A stretch of DNA of 5,839 nucleotides, taken from the NCBI GenBank assembly GCA_003156235.1, contig PMGP01000116.1, positions 1 to 5,839 on the forward strand, given 5' to 3'. The notes under the pieces are model-generated. The model had not been told where the DNA came from. It did not search any database and worked only from the letters and a program-made list of their open reading frames with translations. This document shows, in pieces, positions 1-4,932 of the stretch (its first letter is position 1; each line of letters opens with the position of its first letter). The stretch is from Acidobacteriaceae bacterium. Its GTDB lineage: Bacteria; Acidobacteriota; Terriglobia; Terriglobales; Acidobacteriaceae. The translations under genes and the position numbers were made by a program.

Positions 1-123
1 GAAGATTTATTGCAACAGTTGCAGAAGGTGCTGAGCGGCAATCCGCCGCCGTGGATACGCAAGGCGCTGAATAAGGGGAGAGAGCGCACTCATGATTTCG
101 AAGATGAGGTGATCTATGGCTGA
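1..123 (+). CDS. nifX: NifX, C-terminal end (partial)
   Basis: The window opens inside a reading frame that runs 40 codons to TGA at 121-123. The fragment has the typical tail of NifX: a short helix (LLQQLQKVL), then GNPPPW followed by I-R-K-A-L at residues 13-23 of the fragment, then a charged tail. NifX binds NifB-cofactor and other FeMo-co precursors and passes them to or from NifEN in the cytoplasm. The rest of the gene lies upstream, where nifE and nifN would be expected. Its stop overlaps the start of the next gene by 8 bp (ATGGCTGA, 116-123), so translation of the two is probably coupled. It could instead be the end of a NifN-NifX fusion or of a NifY-like relative; the window cannot separate these. 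The identification rests on the NPPPW motif and on the neighbours. Confidence 0.77.
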   Translation, partial: EDLLQQLQKVLSGNPPPWIRKALNKGRERTHDFEDEVIYG

Positions 124-580
124 GAGCACGGTGGAAGCAGTTGCATCTGCAACGCGCGGTTTCCTCAATGAATTGGTCAAGCAATGGAGGGCTCAGGATC
201 TGCATGGATCATGGGATGCAAAGAGCGATCATGATCTGCTGGAACCATACATCATGACCAGGGATAAGCGTCTTGAGATCCCGCTCATGAGTGATCCTGA
301 TCCGGAGACGCTTTGGCGCATGGAACTGTTTTACAACGCTATCGGACTGACCATTGAACGCTTTACCGGCGTGATGGTGTCGCCGCTGATGAAGCTGCAT
401 CACGAAGGATTTGGCCGCCTCGTACTTACTGCGGGCCGGTTGATCGTCTTCAACAAGCACTTGCGCGACGTGCATCGGTTTGGATTTGACAGCCTGGAAA
501 AGCTGGAGTCGGAAGGCGAAAGAATTGTAGCGGACGGAATTGAGTGGATTGAAAAATACCCAGAGGTTGCACGCTATTAA
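116..580 (+). CDS. NifX-associated nitrogen fixation protein (DUF269 family)
   Basis: This 154-residue protein has the length and hallmarks of the DUF269 family, found almost only next to nifX in diazotrophs. Visible family features are a DPDPETLWR segment (60-68), FYNAIGLTIE (72-81), the HHEGFGR block (95-101) and the LRDVHRFGF block (116-124), followed by a charged helix to the end. There is no signal peptide or membrane segment, so it is cytoplasmic. The biochemical role is not established; constant association with nifX and nifEN suggests a part in FeMo-cofactor assembly or in precursor storage. The start is set by GAGG at 106-109, 6 nt before ATG, and by the 8-bp overlap with nifX. The next gene follows after 32 bp. 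Family assignment is secure; function is inference from context. Confidence 0.93.
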   Translation: MAESTVEAVASATRGFLNELVKQWRAQDLHGSWDAKSDHDLLEPYIMTRDKRLEIPLMSDPDPETLWRMELFYNAIGLTIERFTGVMVSPLMKLHHEGFGRLVLTAGRLIVFNKHLRDVHRFGFDSLEKLESEGERIVADGIEWIEKYPEVARY

Positions 581-612
581 TACGGTCTGCTTTGAATGAT
601 ACGGAGGCATAA

Positions 613-912
613 ATGAAAGCGGAACAAATTGAAGCACAAGCAGTTACGCGTGATGGAAGAGCGTGGCATCCCTCGTATCTACTGGACATTGATCAGAAGA
701 TTTGTATCGGCTGTGGCCGCTGCTTTAAAGTCTGCGGTCGTTCCGTGATGACCTTACAGGGAATCACGGAAGACGGCGATCTTGTCGGGCTTGATGAGGA
801 TGAGGAGATATTGCGCAAAGTAATGACCGTCACTGATCCGGGAGCATGTGTTGGGTGTGGCGCATGTGGTCGAGTGTGCGGGAAGAACTGCCAAAGACAC
901 GGTCCATCCTAG
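613..912 (+). CDS. fdxB: Nif-specific 2[4Fe-4S] ferredoxin (ferredoxin III, FdxB type)
   Basis: A 99-residue ferredoxin with two cysteine motifs of the CxxCxxCxxxC type: C31, C34, C37, C41 and C79, C82, C85, C89. Each should ligate one [4Fe-4S] cluster. The motifs are separated by an acidic insert of about 37 residues (DGDLVGLDEDEE region, 55-65), and an extra cysteine, C93, follows the second motif. This long-spaced arrangement and the CIGCGRCFKVC sequence mark the nif-linked FdxB class rather than a clostridial-type ferredoxin. It is a soluble electron carrier thought to serve FeMo-cofactor biosynthesis. Both fourth cysteines are followed by glycine (CG), where many ferredoxins have CP. GGAGG at 603-607 lies 5 nt before the ATG. 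nifQ begins 9 bp after the stop, so the two are surely co-transcribed. Confidence 0.93.
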   Translation: MKAEQIEAQAVTRDGRAWHPSYLLDIDQKICIGCGRCFKVCGRSVMTLQGITEDGDLVGLDEDEEILRKVMTVTDPGACVGCGACGRVCGKNCQRHGPS

Positions 913-921
913 GGGGCAGAG

Positions 922-1569
922 ATGACGCCGGACGCTATGTACAAGCAGCTAATTGACGCGAACGCGACCACCGCGTGCGACCCTTTCGATGGGCATGTGC
1001 TGGCGTGTGTCTTTGCCGCCGCTCTAGATGAGTGCCATGCCGGCGGCTCATTTACGGATGCTCTCGGCATCTGTGGTTTAGCGCTCCGCCGCAATATCGA
1101 AAGATACTTTCCCGGAGCATTGGGGCACCTGGAGACGTTTGGGCTTGATGTCGAACCAACAGTGAATGAAGATGAGCGGTGCTTGCGGGAGCTATTGTGG
1201 CGCTTCCGCACCGCGTCATCTCCAATCAATTCACTGTTGACCATTTTTGTAGCTCGCAGAGCTACGCGGGCAAACCATTTATGGCAGGATCTTGGACTGG
1301 CAAATCGAGGTGAGTTATCCAAGCTCATGCTCCGTCACTTTGCCGCACTGGCGCGCCGCAACGATCAGGACATGAAATGGAAGAAATTCTTCTATCGAAT
1401 AATTTGCCGCGAAGATGGATTCAGTATGTGCGTTGCTCCGTGCTGTTCCGAGTGTGGCGATTTCAATGCATGTTTTGGCAGCGAATCGGGCGAGAGCCTG
1501 CTAACGCGGATGCGCTTTCATGGCGAGTCTTCGCGGCTGATTCGTATCGAATCCTCTTTCGCACAATGA
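922..1569 (+). CDS. nifQ: NifQ, molybdenum donor for FeMo-cofactor synthesis
   Basis: A 215-residue protein matching NifQ. The C-terminal half carries the family signature: NHLWQDLGL (118-126), MKWKKFFYRIIC (151-162), then the cluster motif C-x4-C-x2-C-x5-C at C170, C175, C178 and C184, ending in CFGSESGESLL. NifQ binds an Mo-Fe-S cluster through these cysteines and delivers molybdenum to the NifEN/NifH maturation complex in the cytoplasm. The N-terminal part is helical and variable, as usual. An AGGGGG run at 911-916 overlaps the fdxB stop and lies 5 nt from the ATG, fixing the start. It is the last gene of the nifX-DUF269-fdxB-nifQ string; a stem-loop and a new sigma-54 promoter follow. Presence of nifQ argues for a Mo-nitrogenase with a dedicated Mo supply; many diazotrophs lack this gene. 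Confidence 0.94.
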   Translation: MTPDAMYKQLIDANATTACDPFDGHVLACVFAAALDECHAGGSFTDALGICGLALRRNIERYFPGALGHLETFGLDVEPTVNEDERCLRELLWRFRTASSPINSLLTIFVARRATRANHLWQDLGLANRGELSKLMLRHFAALARRNDQDMKWKKFFYRIICREDGFSMCVAPCCSECGDFNACFGSESGESLLTRMRFHGESSRLIRIESSFAQ

Positions 1570-1582
1570 CCGGGAATCGACA

Positions 1583-1598
1583 TGTCGTGAATGCGACA
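1583..1598 (+). promoter_or_regulatory. NifA upstream activator sequence (UAS)
   Basis: TGT at 1583-1585, ten bases, and ACA at 1596-1598 match the NifA binding consensus TGT-N10-ACA exactly. The site is a perfect 5-bp palindrome (TGTCG, 6-nt centre, CGACA), as expected for a dimeric activator. It begins 13 bp after the nifQ stop, and its centre lies about 93 bp upstream of the start point predicted from the -24/-12 element, inside the usual range for NifA enhancer sites. No clear IHF consensus was found between the two elements, though 1628-1652 is AT-rich. Confidence 0.8.
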
Positions 1599-1607
1599 AA
1601 CCCCTCG

Positions 1608-1626
1608 CCTGCTCGACGTGAGCGGG
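1608..1626 (+). terminator. Possible weak terminator after nifQ (stem-loop)
   Basis: CCTGCTC (1608-1614) pairs with GAGCGGG (1620-1626) around a 5-nt loop, giving a 7-bp stem with one G-U pair. It lies 38 bp after the nifQ stop and before the next promoter, where an operon end is expected. The following sequence is only loosely T-rich (TCTAAGTATATCTATTTT), so termination may be partial or the stem may be incidental. Confidence 0.3.
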
Positions 1627-1657
1627 TCTAAGTATATCTATTTTCAGCAAATCCGAT

Positions 1658-1673
1658 TGGCACACAACGTGCA
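1658..1673 (+). promoter_or_regulatory. Sigma-54 (-24/-12) promoter for nifIscA-nifS-nifV-nifW
   Basis: TGGCACA, four bases, then GTGCA fits the RpoN consensus TGGCACG-N4-TTGCA with two mismatches, and the invariant GG (1659-1660) and GC (1671-1672) have the correct spacing. The predicted transcription start is near 1684, giving a leader of about 23 nt before the ATG at 1707. A perfect NifA site lies upstream at 1583-1598, so expression should depend on RpoN and NifA under nitrogen-fixing conditions. The AAGGAGGG ribosome binding site is at 1695-1702. Confidence 0.82.
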
Positions 1674-1706
1674 CTATATCATGCAACGCCAGCGAAGGAG
1701 GGCACG

Positions 1707-2027
1707 ATGATTCAACTAACAGAAGCTGCTGCAGGAGCTGTGCACTCGGTAATCGCTACGGTGCCCCAATCGATTGCGGGACTGCGATTAATGGTGCGGT
1801 CAGGCGGTTGTGCAGGGCTCCAATACGAGATGGGCCTGGTGGAAAACTCAGGGCCGGAGGACATCTCCTGCGAGAGCCACGGAGTGAAGATACTGATTGA
1901 TCCATCTTCCATCGCGTTGATATCCGGCACCACGATTGATTTTATTGACAGTCGGGAGGGGACAGGCTTTTCCTTCGACAATCCCCATGCCCAATCAAAG
2001 GGTGGCTGCGGCAAATCTTGCTGTTGA
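1707..2027 (+). CDS. Nif-specific A-type Fe-S carrier (IscA/HesB-like)
   Basis: A 106-residue HesB/IscA-family protein. The fold signature is clear: the N-terminal LTEAAAGAV helix, the conserved LMVRSGGCAGLQYEM block with C35, a central FIDS..GTGFSFDNP segment (79-93) and a cysteine-rich end. A-type carriers bind Fe or [2Fe-2S]/[4Fe-4S] clusters through one internal and two C-terminal cysteines and hand them to apoproteins. Here the usual CGC end is changed to G-G-C101-G-K-S-C105-C106, so one canonical cysteine is replaced by glycine and two extra ones are added. It is the first gene after the NifA/sigma-54 promoter, has a strong AAGGAGGG Shine-Dalgarno and lies directly before nifS, which supplies sulfur; the name nifIscA (iscA-nif) would suit it. 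NifU, often located between these two genes, is absent here. Family call is secure; nif specificity is inferred from context. Confidence 0.92.
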   Translation: MIQLTEAAAGAVHSVIATVPQSIAGLRLMVRSGGCAGLQYEMGLVENSGPEDISCESHGVKILIDPSSIALISGTTIDFIDSREGTGFSFDNPHAQSKGGCGKSCC

Positions 2028-2038
2028 TAGATGTTGCC

Positions 2039-2044
2039 TGAGGA
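2039..2044 (+). promoter_or_regulatory. Ribosome binding site that sets the nifS start
   Basis: TGAGGA lies 8 nt before ATG 2053. The same frame is open back to an ATG at 1936 inside nifIscA, but that longer form would add 39 residues with no family similarity, overlap nifIscA by about 90 bp and lack a comparable ribosome binding site. The start at 2053 is therefore preferred; ATG 2062 is a less likely alternative. Confidence 0.7.
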
Positions 2045-2052
2045 AACTCGCA

Positions 2053-3246
2053 ATGACAGATATGTGTAAACAAAAACCGTGGGTTTACCTGGACAACAAC
2101 GCGACAACGCGCACCGATCCTCGTGTTGTTGAAGCAATGCTGCCATTTCTTCGCGATGAGTATGCAAATCCATCTTCGCTGCATGATCTAGGTGTTACTG
2201 CGAAAGGAGCCGTACGAGCGGCGCGAGGCCAAGTTAGCGCGTTAATCGGAGCAGAACGCGATAGCGATATTGTCTTTACTTCCGGCGGAAGCGAATCGAA
2301 TAACACGGCGATCCTTTCGGCTCTCGAAACGCAGGGAGAGCGGAGTGAGATTGTTACATCAGCCGTTGAACACCCTGCTGTGCTTGCGTTGTGCGCACAG
2401 TTGGAGAATACAGGGAGAGCTAAGATTCATCGCATCCCGGTCGACGGCCAAGGGGACCTTATTCTCAATGCATATCGGAAGGCTCTAAGTGAGCGTACAG
2501 CTCTCGTCTCCGTTCAATGGGCCAACAATGAAACTGGTGTTCTGTTTCCCGTTGAGATGCTTGCGTCTATGGCGCACGCGTCTGAAGCCTTGTTTCACTG
2601 CGACGCTGTTCAGGCTGCGGGAAGAGTCGCAATAAACGTAAAGGAAACTGAGATCGATATGCTCTCGATTTCGGCGCACAAAATGCACGGTCCGAAAGGA
2701 ATTGGCGCTCTCTACGTACGCAACGGAATGAAGTTGGCGCCGCTCATTCATGGCGGTCATCAGGAACGCGGAAGGCGTGCAGGTACGGAGAACACGCCGG
2801 CAATCGTTGGCTTCGGAGTGGCTGCCAAACTTGCAGCTCAGGAATTACAGCATGATATGAATAGGATCTCTTTGTTGCGCGATTACCTGGAACGGGAAAT
2901 TCTGCGCCTTGTTCCAACCGCGATTCGTGTTGGAGACCGTTGTAACTGCCTGCCCAACACACTCAACATTGCATTTGAGAATATCGAGGCAGACTCGATT
3001 CTACTCATGCTGAATCGTGAATCAATTGCTGCATCCTCCGGATCGGCCTGCACGTCGGGTTCGCTCAATCCATCCCATGTGTTGACCGCGATGAAGATTC
3101 CATTCAGTCACCTGCGCGGATCGGTGCGCTTCTCGCTTTCGCGCGAGAACTCAGATTACGACGTGGATCGAGTTATCGAAGTCCTTCAGCATGTAGTAAG
3201 CGATCTACAAACCGATTCTGTTCCCATGGAGGCTGCGTATGCCTAA
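2053..3246 (+). CDS. nifS: NifS cysteine desulfurase
   Basis: A 397-residue class V aminotransferase-fold enzyme that converts cysteine to alanine plus enzyme-bound persulfide, supplying sulfur for nitrogenase Fe-S clusters. Key features, numbered from the ATG at 2053, are YLDNNATT (12-19), the FTSGGSESNN cofactor-binding block (75-84), H107 in SAVEHPAV, WANNETG (156-162), D184 and Q187 contacting PLP, the PLP lysine K210 in SISAHKMHGPKG, the RAGTEN block (242-247) and the active-site loop SSGSACTSG with catalytic C333. The short loop and the SxSLxPSHVL continuation point to the NifS/IscS group rather than SufS. The length is normal for NifS (about 400). It follows nifIscA by 25 bp, and its stop overlaps the nifV start by 8 bp (ATGCCTAA, 3239-3246). 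NifS rather than housekeeping IscS is inferred from its place between nifIscA and nifV. Confidence 0.96.
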   Translation: MTDMCKQKPWVYLDNNATTRTDPRVVEAMLPFLRDEYANPSSLHDLGVTAKGAVRAARGQVSALIGAERDSDIVFTSGGSESNNTAILSALETQGERSEIVTSAVEHPAVLALCAQLENTGRAKIHRIPVDGQGDLILNAYRKALSERTALVSVQWANNETGVLFPVEMLASMAHASEALFHCDAVQAAGRVAINVKETEIDMLSISAHKMHGPKGIGALYVRNGMKLAPLIHGGHQERGRRAGTENTPAIVGFGVAAKLAAQELQHDMNRISLLRDYLEREILRLVPTAIRVGDRCNCLPNTLNIAFENIEADSILLMLNRESIAASSGSACTSGSLNPSHVLTAMKIPFSHLRGSVRFSLSRENSDYDVDRVIEVLQHVVSDLQTDSVPMEAAYA

Positions 3247-4414
3247 TGTGTCTCGCGTTGTAATGAACGACTCGACGCTCAGAGATGGAGAACAGGCTCC
3301 CGGGGTTGCCTTCACACTAGAAGAGAAGCTGGCTATTGCCCTTGCGCTGGAAGACGCTGGTGTGGATGAGATAGAGGCGGGTACTCCTGCGATTGGGGAC
3401 CGAGAGATCCAAGAGATTGCTGCCATCGGTGGTGCGTTGAGCAGGTCCGAGCCGATCGCTTGGTGTCGCATGACACGTGCGGATGTCAATGCCGCACGGA
3501 AGACCGGGTTGAAGCGGGTGAATCTCTCCATTCCGGTTTCAGATATTCAAATGCGGGCTAAGCTGAATCTGGATCGGACAGGCGTGCTGAACCGCATCCA
3601 TGATGTTATTGCCTACGCTGTCGATTGCGGATTGCGCGTGGCCATGGGAGGTGAAGACTCCAGTCGCGCTGACATGGACTATCTTCTTATCGCAGTGGAA
3701 ACAGCCACTAGCGCAGGCGCTCATCGCTTCCGTTTTGCGGACACACTCGGCAACATGGAGCCATTTGCGGTTTGCGACGCATTCTCACAGCTTGGCCGTG
3801 CGACTGGCGTCGAGTTGGAGTTCCATGGCCACGATGATCTCGGTCTGGCCACGGCGAATACGCTAGCGGCAATTCGAGGGGGAGCAACTCATGCCAGCGT
3901 TTGTGTACTCGGCTTAGGAGAGCGCGCCGGCAATGCAGCTCTTGAAGAAGTTGCTGCGTGCCTGAATCGTTTCCATGGGGCTGGCAGCAACGTGAATCTT
4001 ACGCAGTTGCCGCGACTCGCTGAAATTGTGGCCAGAGCGGCGTGCCGTCCTATTCCAGTTGGAAAAGCGATCGTTGGCTCCAATGCCTTCACGCATGAAT
4101 CAGGCATTCACGTCGATGGACTGCAGAAGGACCCATCTACATATGAGGAACTGTCTCCGCAGACCTTCGGCCGTGTGCGTGAGATTGTTCTGGGTAAACA
4201 CTCCGGTATGGCATCCGTTGCAGGAGCACTGCACTCCCTCGGACTCTCTACGGACAAAATTCGGACACAATCAGTACTGGCTCAAGTTCGGCAGCGATCC
4301 ATGCAGGCAAAGCGCGTAGTCAGCTCAGAAGAGTTGCTGGACTTCTACCGTCGCGCCAGCAATGCCTCAATATCCACCCACACCCCTCTGGAGATGAAAT
4401 ATGACTGTGCTTGA
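3239..4414 (+). CDS. nifV: NifV homocitrate synthase
   Basis: A 391-residue enzyme of the homocitrate/2-isopropylmalate synthase family (DRE-TIM metallolyase). It condenses acetyl-CoA with 2-oxoglutarate to give R-homocitrate, the organic ligand of FeMo-cofactor. Visible motifs are the N-terminal N-D-S-T-L-R-D-G-E-Q-A-P-G-V-A-F block (10-25) holding metal ligand D11 and R15, GLGERAGNAALEEV (225-238), the metal-binding HGHDDLGLA (196-204) and HESGIHVDG (286-294), and LGKHSG (318-323). The protein ends soon after, without the long regulatory C-terminal domain of leucine-pathway 2-isopropylmalate synthases, as expected for NifV. GGAGG at 3228-3232 inside the nifS end lies 6 nt before the ATG. 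The gene overlaps nifS by 8 bp and nifW by 14 bp. A housekeeping lysine-pathway homocitrate synthase is the only serious alternative and is unlikely in this context. Confidence 0.95.
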   Translation: MPNVSRVVMNDSTLRDGEQAPGVAFTLEEKLAIALALEDAGVDEIEAGTPAIGDREIQEIAAIGGALSRSEPIAWCRMTRADVNAARKTGLKRVNLSIPVSDIQMRAKLNLDRTGVLNRIHDVIAYAVDCGLRVAMGGEDSSRADMDYLLIAVETATSAGAHRFRFADTLGNMEPFAVCDAFSQLGRATGVELEFHGHDDLGLATANTLAAIRGGATHASVCVLGLGERAGNAALEEVAACLNRFHGAGSNVNLTQLPRLAEIVARAACRPIPVGKAIVGSNAFTHESGIHVDGLQKDPSTYEELSPQTFGRVREIVLGKHSGMASVAGALHSLGLSTDKIRTQSVLAQVRQRSMQAKRVVSSEELLDFYRRASNASISTHTPLEMKYDCA

Positions 4415-4730
4415 ACAACTGGCGAAGCTTTCGTCCGCGGAGGACTACTTTAGTTTTCTTGGCGTCCCTTATGACCCTGCGGTGCTGAATGTGGCACGGC
4501 TGCACATACTGCGGCGTATGGGAGACAATCTTCGCAAGGCTGGAATGGAGCCGTACGAAGAGAAAGCCCGCGCCTACTTCCGCGCGCATCTTGAGCGAGC
4601 GTACCAGGATTTTGTGAAGTCCAGCCCTATCAAGGAGCGCGTTTTCAAGGTTCACAAAGACGCGATCCGCCCCACGGGCACGCCACTGGTGCGTCTATCA
4701 ATTTCCGGAAATGGACCAGAGGCGCTTTAG
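4401..4730 (+). CDS. nifW: NifW nitrogenase-stabilizing/protective protein
   Basis: A 109-residue protein of the NifW family, with L..LSSAEDYFSFLGVPYD (7-25), the conserved VARLHILRRMGDNL (31-44), the helical RAHLERAYQDFVKSSP (61-76) and the V-F-K-V tract (81-84). NifW interacts with the MoFe protein and is linked to its protection from oxygen or to late maturation; the precise mechanism is unsettled. It is cytoplasmic with no membrane segment. The start lies within the end of nifV (overlap 4401-4414), with GGAG at 4390-4393, 7 nt upstream, so it is probably translated by coupling. It is the last nif gene of this unit in the window; nifZ and nifM, which follow nifW in some proteobacteria, are not here. 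Confidence 0.93.
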   Translation: MTVLEQLAKLSSAEDYFSFLGVPYDPAVLNVARLHILRRMGDNLRKAGMEPYEEKARAYFRAHLERAYQDFVKSSPIKERVFKVHKDAIRPTGTPLVRLSISGNGPEAL

Positions 4731-4809
4731 AGTCTGGGTGATTGCGGTTTTGTTCGCCTTTCATTTCCGTTTCTTCATATCATCCTTATCACTTGAGCTT
4801 TAGCCTTCA

Positions 4810-4830
4810 GATAAATCATTCTGATTTGTT
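4810..4830 (+). repeat. AT-rich inverted repeat downstream of nifW
   Basis: AAATCA (4813-4818) and TGATTT (4822-4827) form a perfect 6-bp inverted repeat around a 3-nt loop. As RNA the stem could extend to 9 pairs (4810-4818 with 4822-4830) using G-U pairs. It lies 80 bp after the nifW stop and is followed by TTCT, not a long T run. It could be a weak terminator or an operator, or it could be chance. Confidence 0.4.
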
Positions 4831-4877
4831 CTATCGCCTCGGCCAGCGAATCGCAGACGAGTGAGCCGCAAGGACGA

Positions 4878-4895
4878 CCGGGGTCTAGACGCCGG
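4878..4895 (+). repeat. Imperfect 18-bp palindrome upstream of the permease
   Basis: CCGG, G, GTCTAGAC, G, CCGG: the central 8 bp are a perfect palindrome and the flanking CCGG boxes also match, leaving one mismatched pair (16 of 18 positions symmetrical). It ends 37 bp before the permease ATG, a position that suits a repressor operator. No regulator family is recognised from the sequence. Confidence 0.4.
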
Positions 4896-4914
4896 GAGTA
4901 GCTGAACAGACATC

Positions 4915-4930
4915 ACATTCAGGAGAATGT
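4915..4930 (+). promoter_or_regulatory. Hairpin holding the permease ribosome binding site
   Basis: ACATTC (4915-4920) and GAATGT (4925-4930) pair perfectly around the loop AGGA, so the AGGAG Shine-Dalgarno sits in the loop and first stem base, 2 nt before the ATG at 4933. In mRNA this could limit or tune ribosome access. A 6-bp stem of this size arises by chance in a few kilobases, so only its position makes it notable. Confidence 0.4.
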
Positions 4931-4932
4931 TC

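Larger units (their letters stand above)
4731..4932 (+). other. Intergenic region between nifW and the permease
   Basis: This 202-bp gap has no coding potential I can support. After nifW there is only a weak 4-bp stem (GCGG 4744-4747 with TCGC 4754-4757) followed by a pyrimidine-rich tract (4757-4778), which might end the nif transcript inefficiently. Further on are three inverted repeats listed separately (4810-4830, 4878-4895, 4915-4930). I found no -35/-10 pair with good spacing and no second sigma-54 or NifA site. The permease Shine-Dalgarno is AGGAG at 4921-4925. Confidence 0.6.

Noticed and set aside
909..1328. Long reverse-strand open frame opposite nifQ
   Set aside because: It lies wholly opposite a clear nifQ, shows no recognisable motifs, and is best explained as a shadow of nifQ codons.
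1377..1631. + strand open frame of 84 codons overlapping the end of nifQ
   Set aside because: It is out of frame with the conserved cysteine motif of nifQ, has no family features, and runs through the UAS and stem-loop.
1936..2052. A 39-residue N-terminal extension of nifS from an ATG within nifIscA
   Set aside because: It overlaps nifIscA by about 90 bp, has no NifS similarity, and a good ribosome binding site exists for the ATG at 2053, which gives the normal NifS length.
4492..4508. Sigma-54-like TGGCACG box inside nifW
   Set aside because: The matching GC of a -12 element is not at the right spacing, and the sequence encodes the conserved V-A-R-L-H-I-L motif of NifW.
4860..4900. Possible riboswitch (cyclic-di-GMP or guanidine-II type) before the permease
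   Set aside because: GGACGACC at 4872-4879 resembles an ACGR-loop hairpin, but its stem is only 2 bp and no second ACGR hairpin follows; the conserved cyclic-di-GMP core is also absent.
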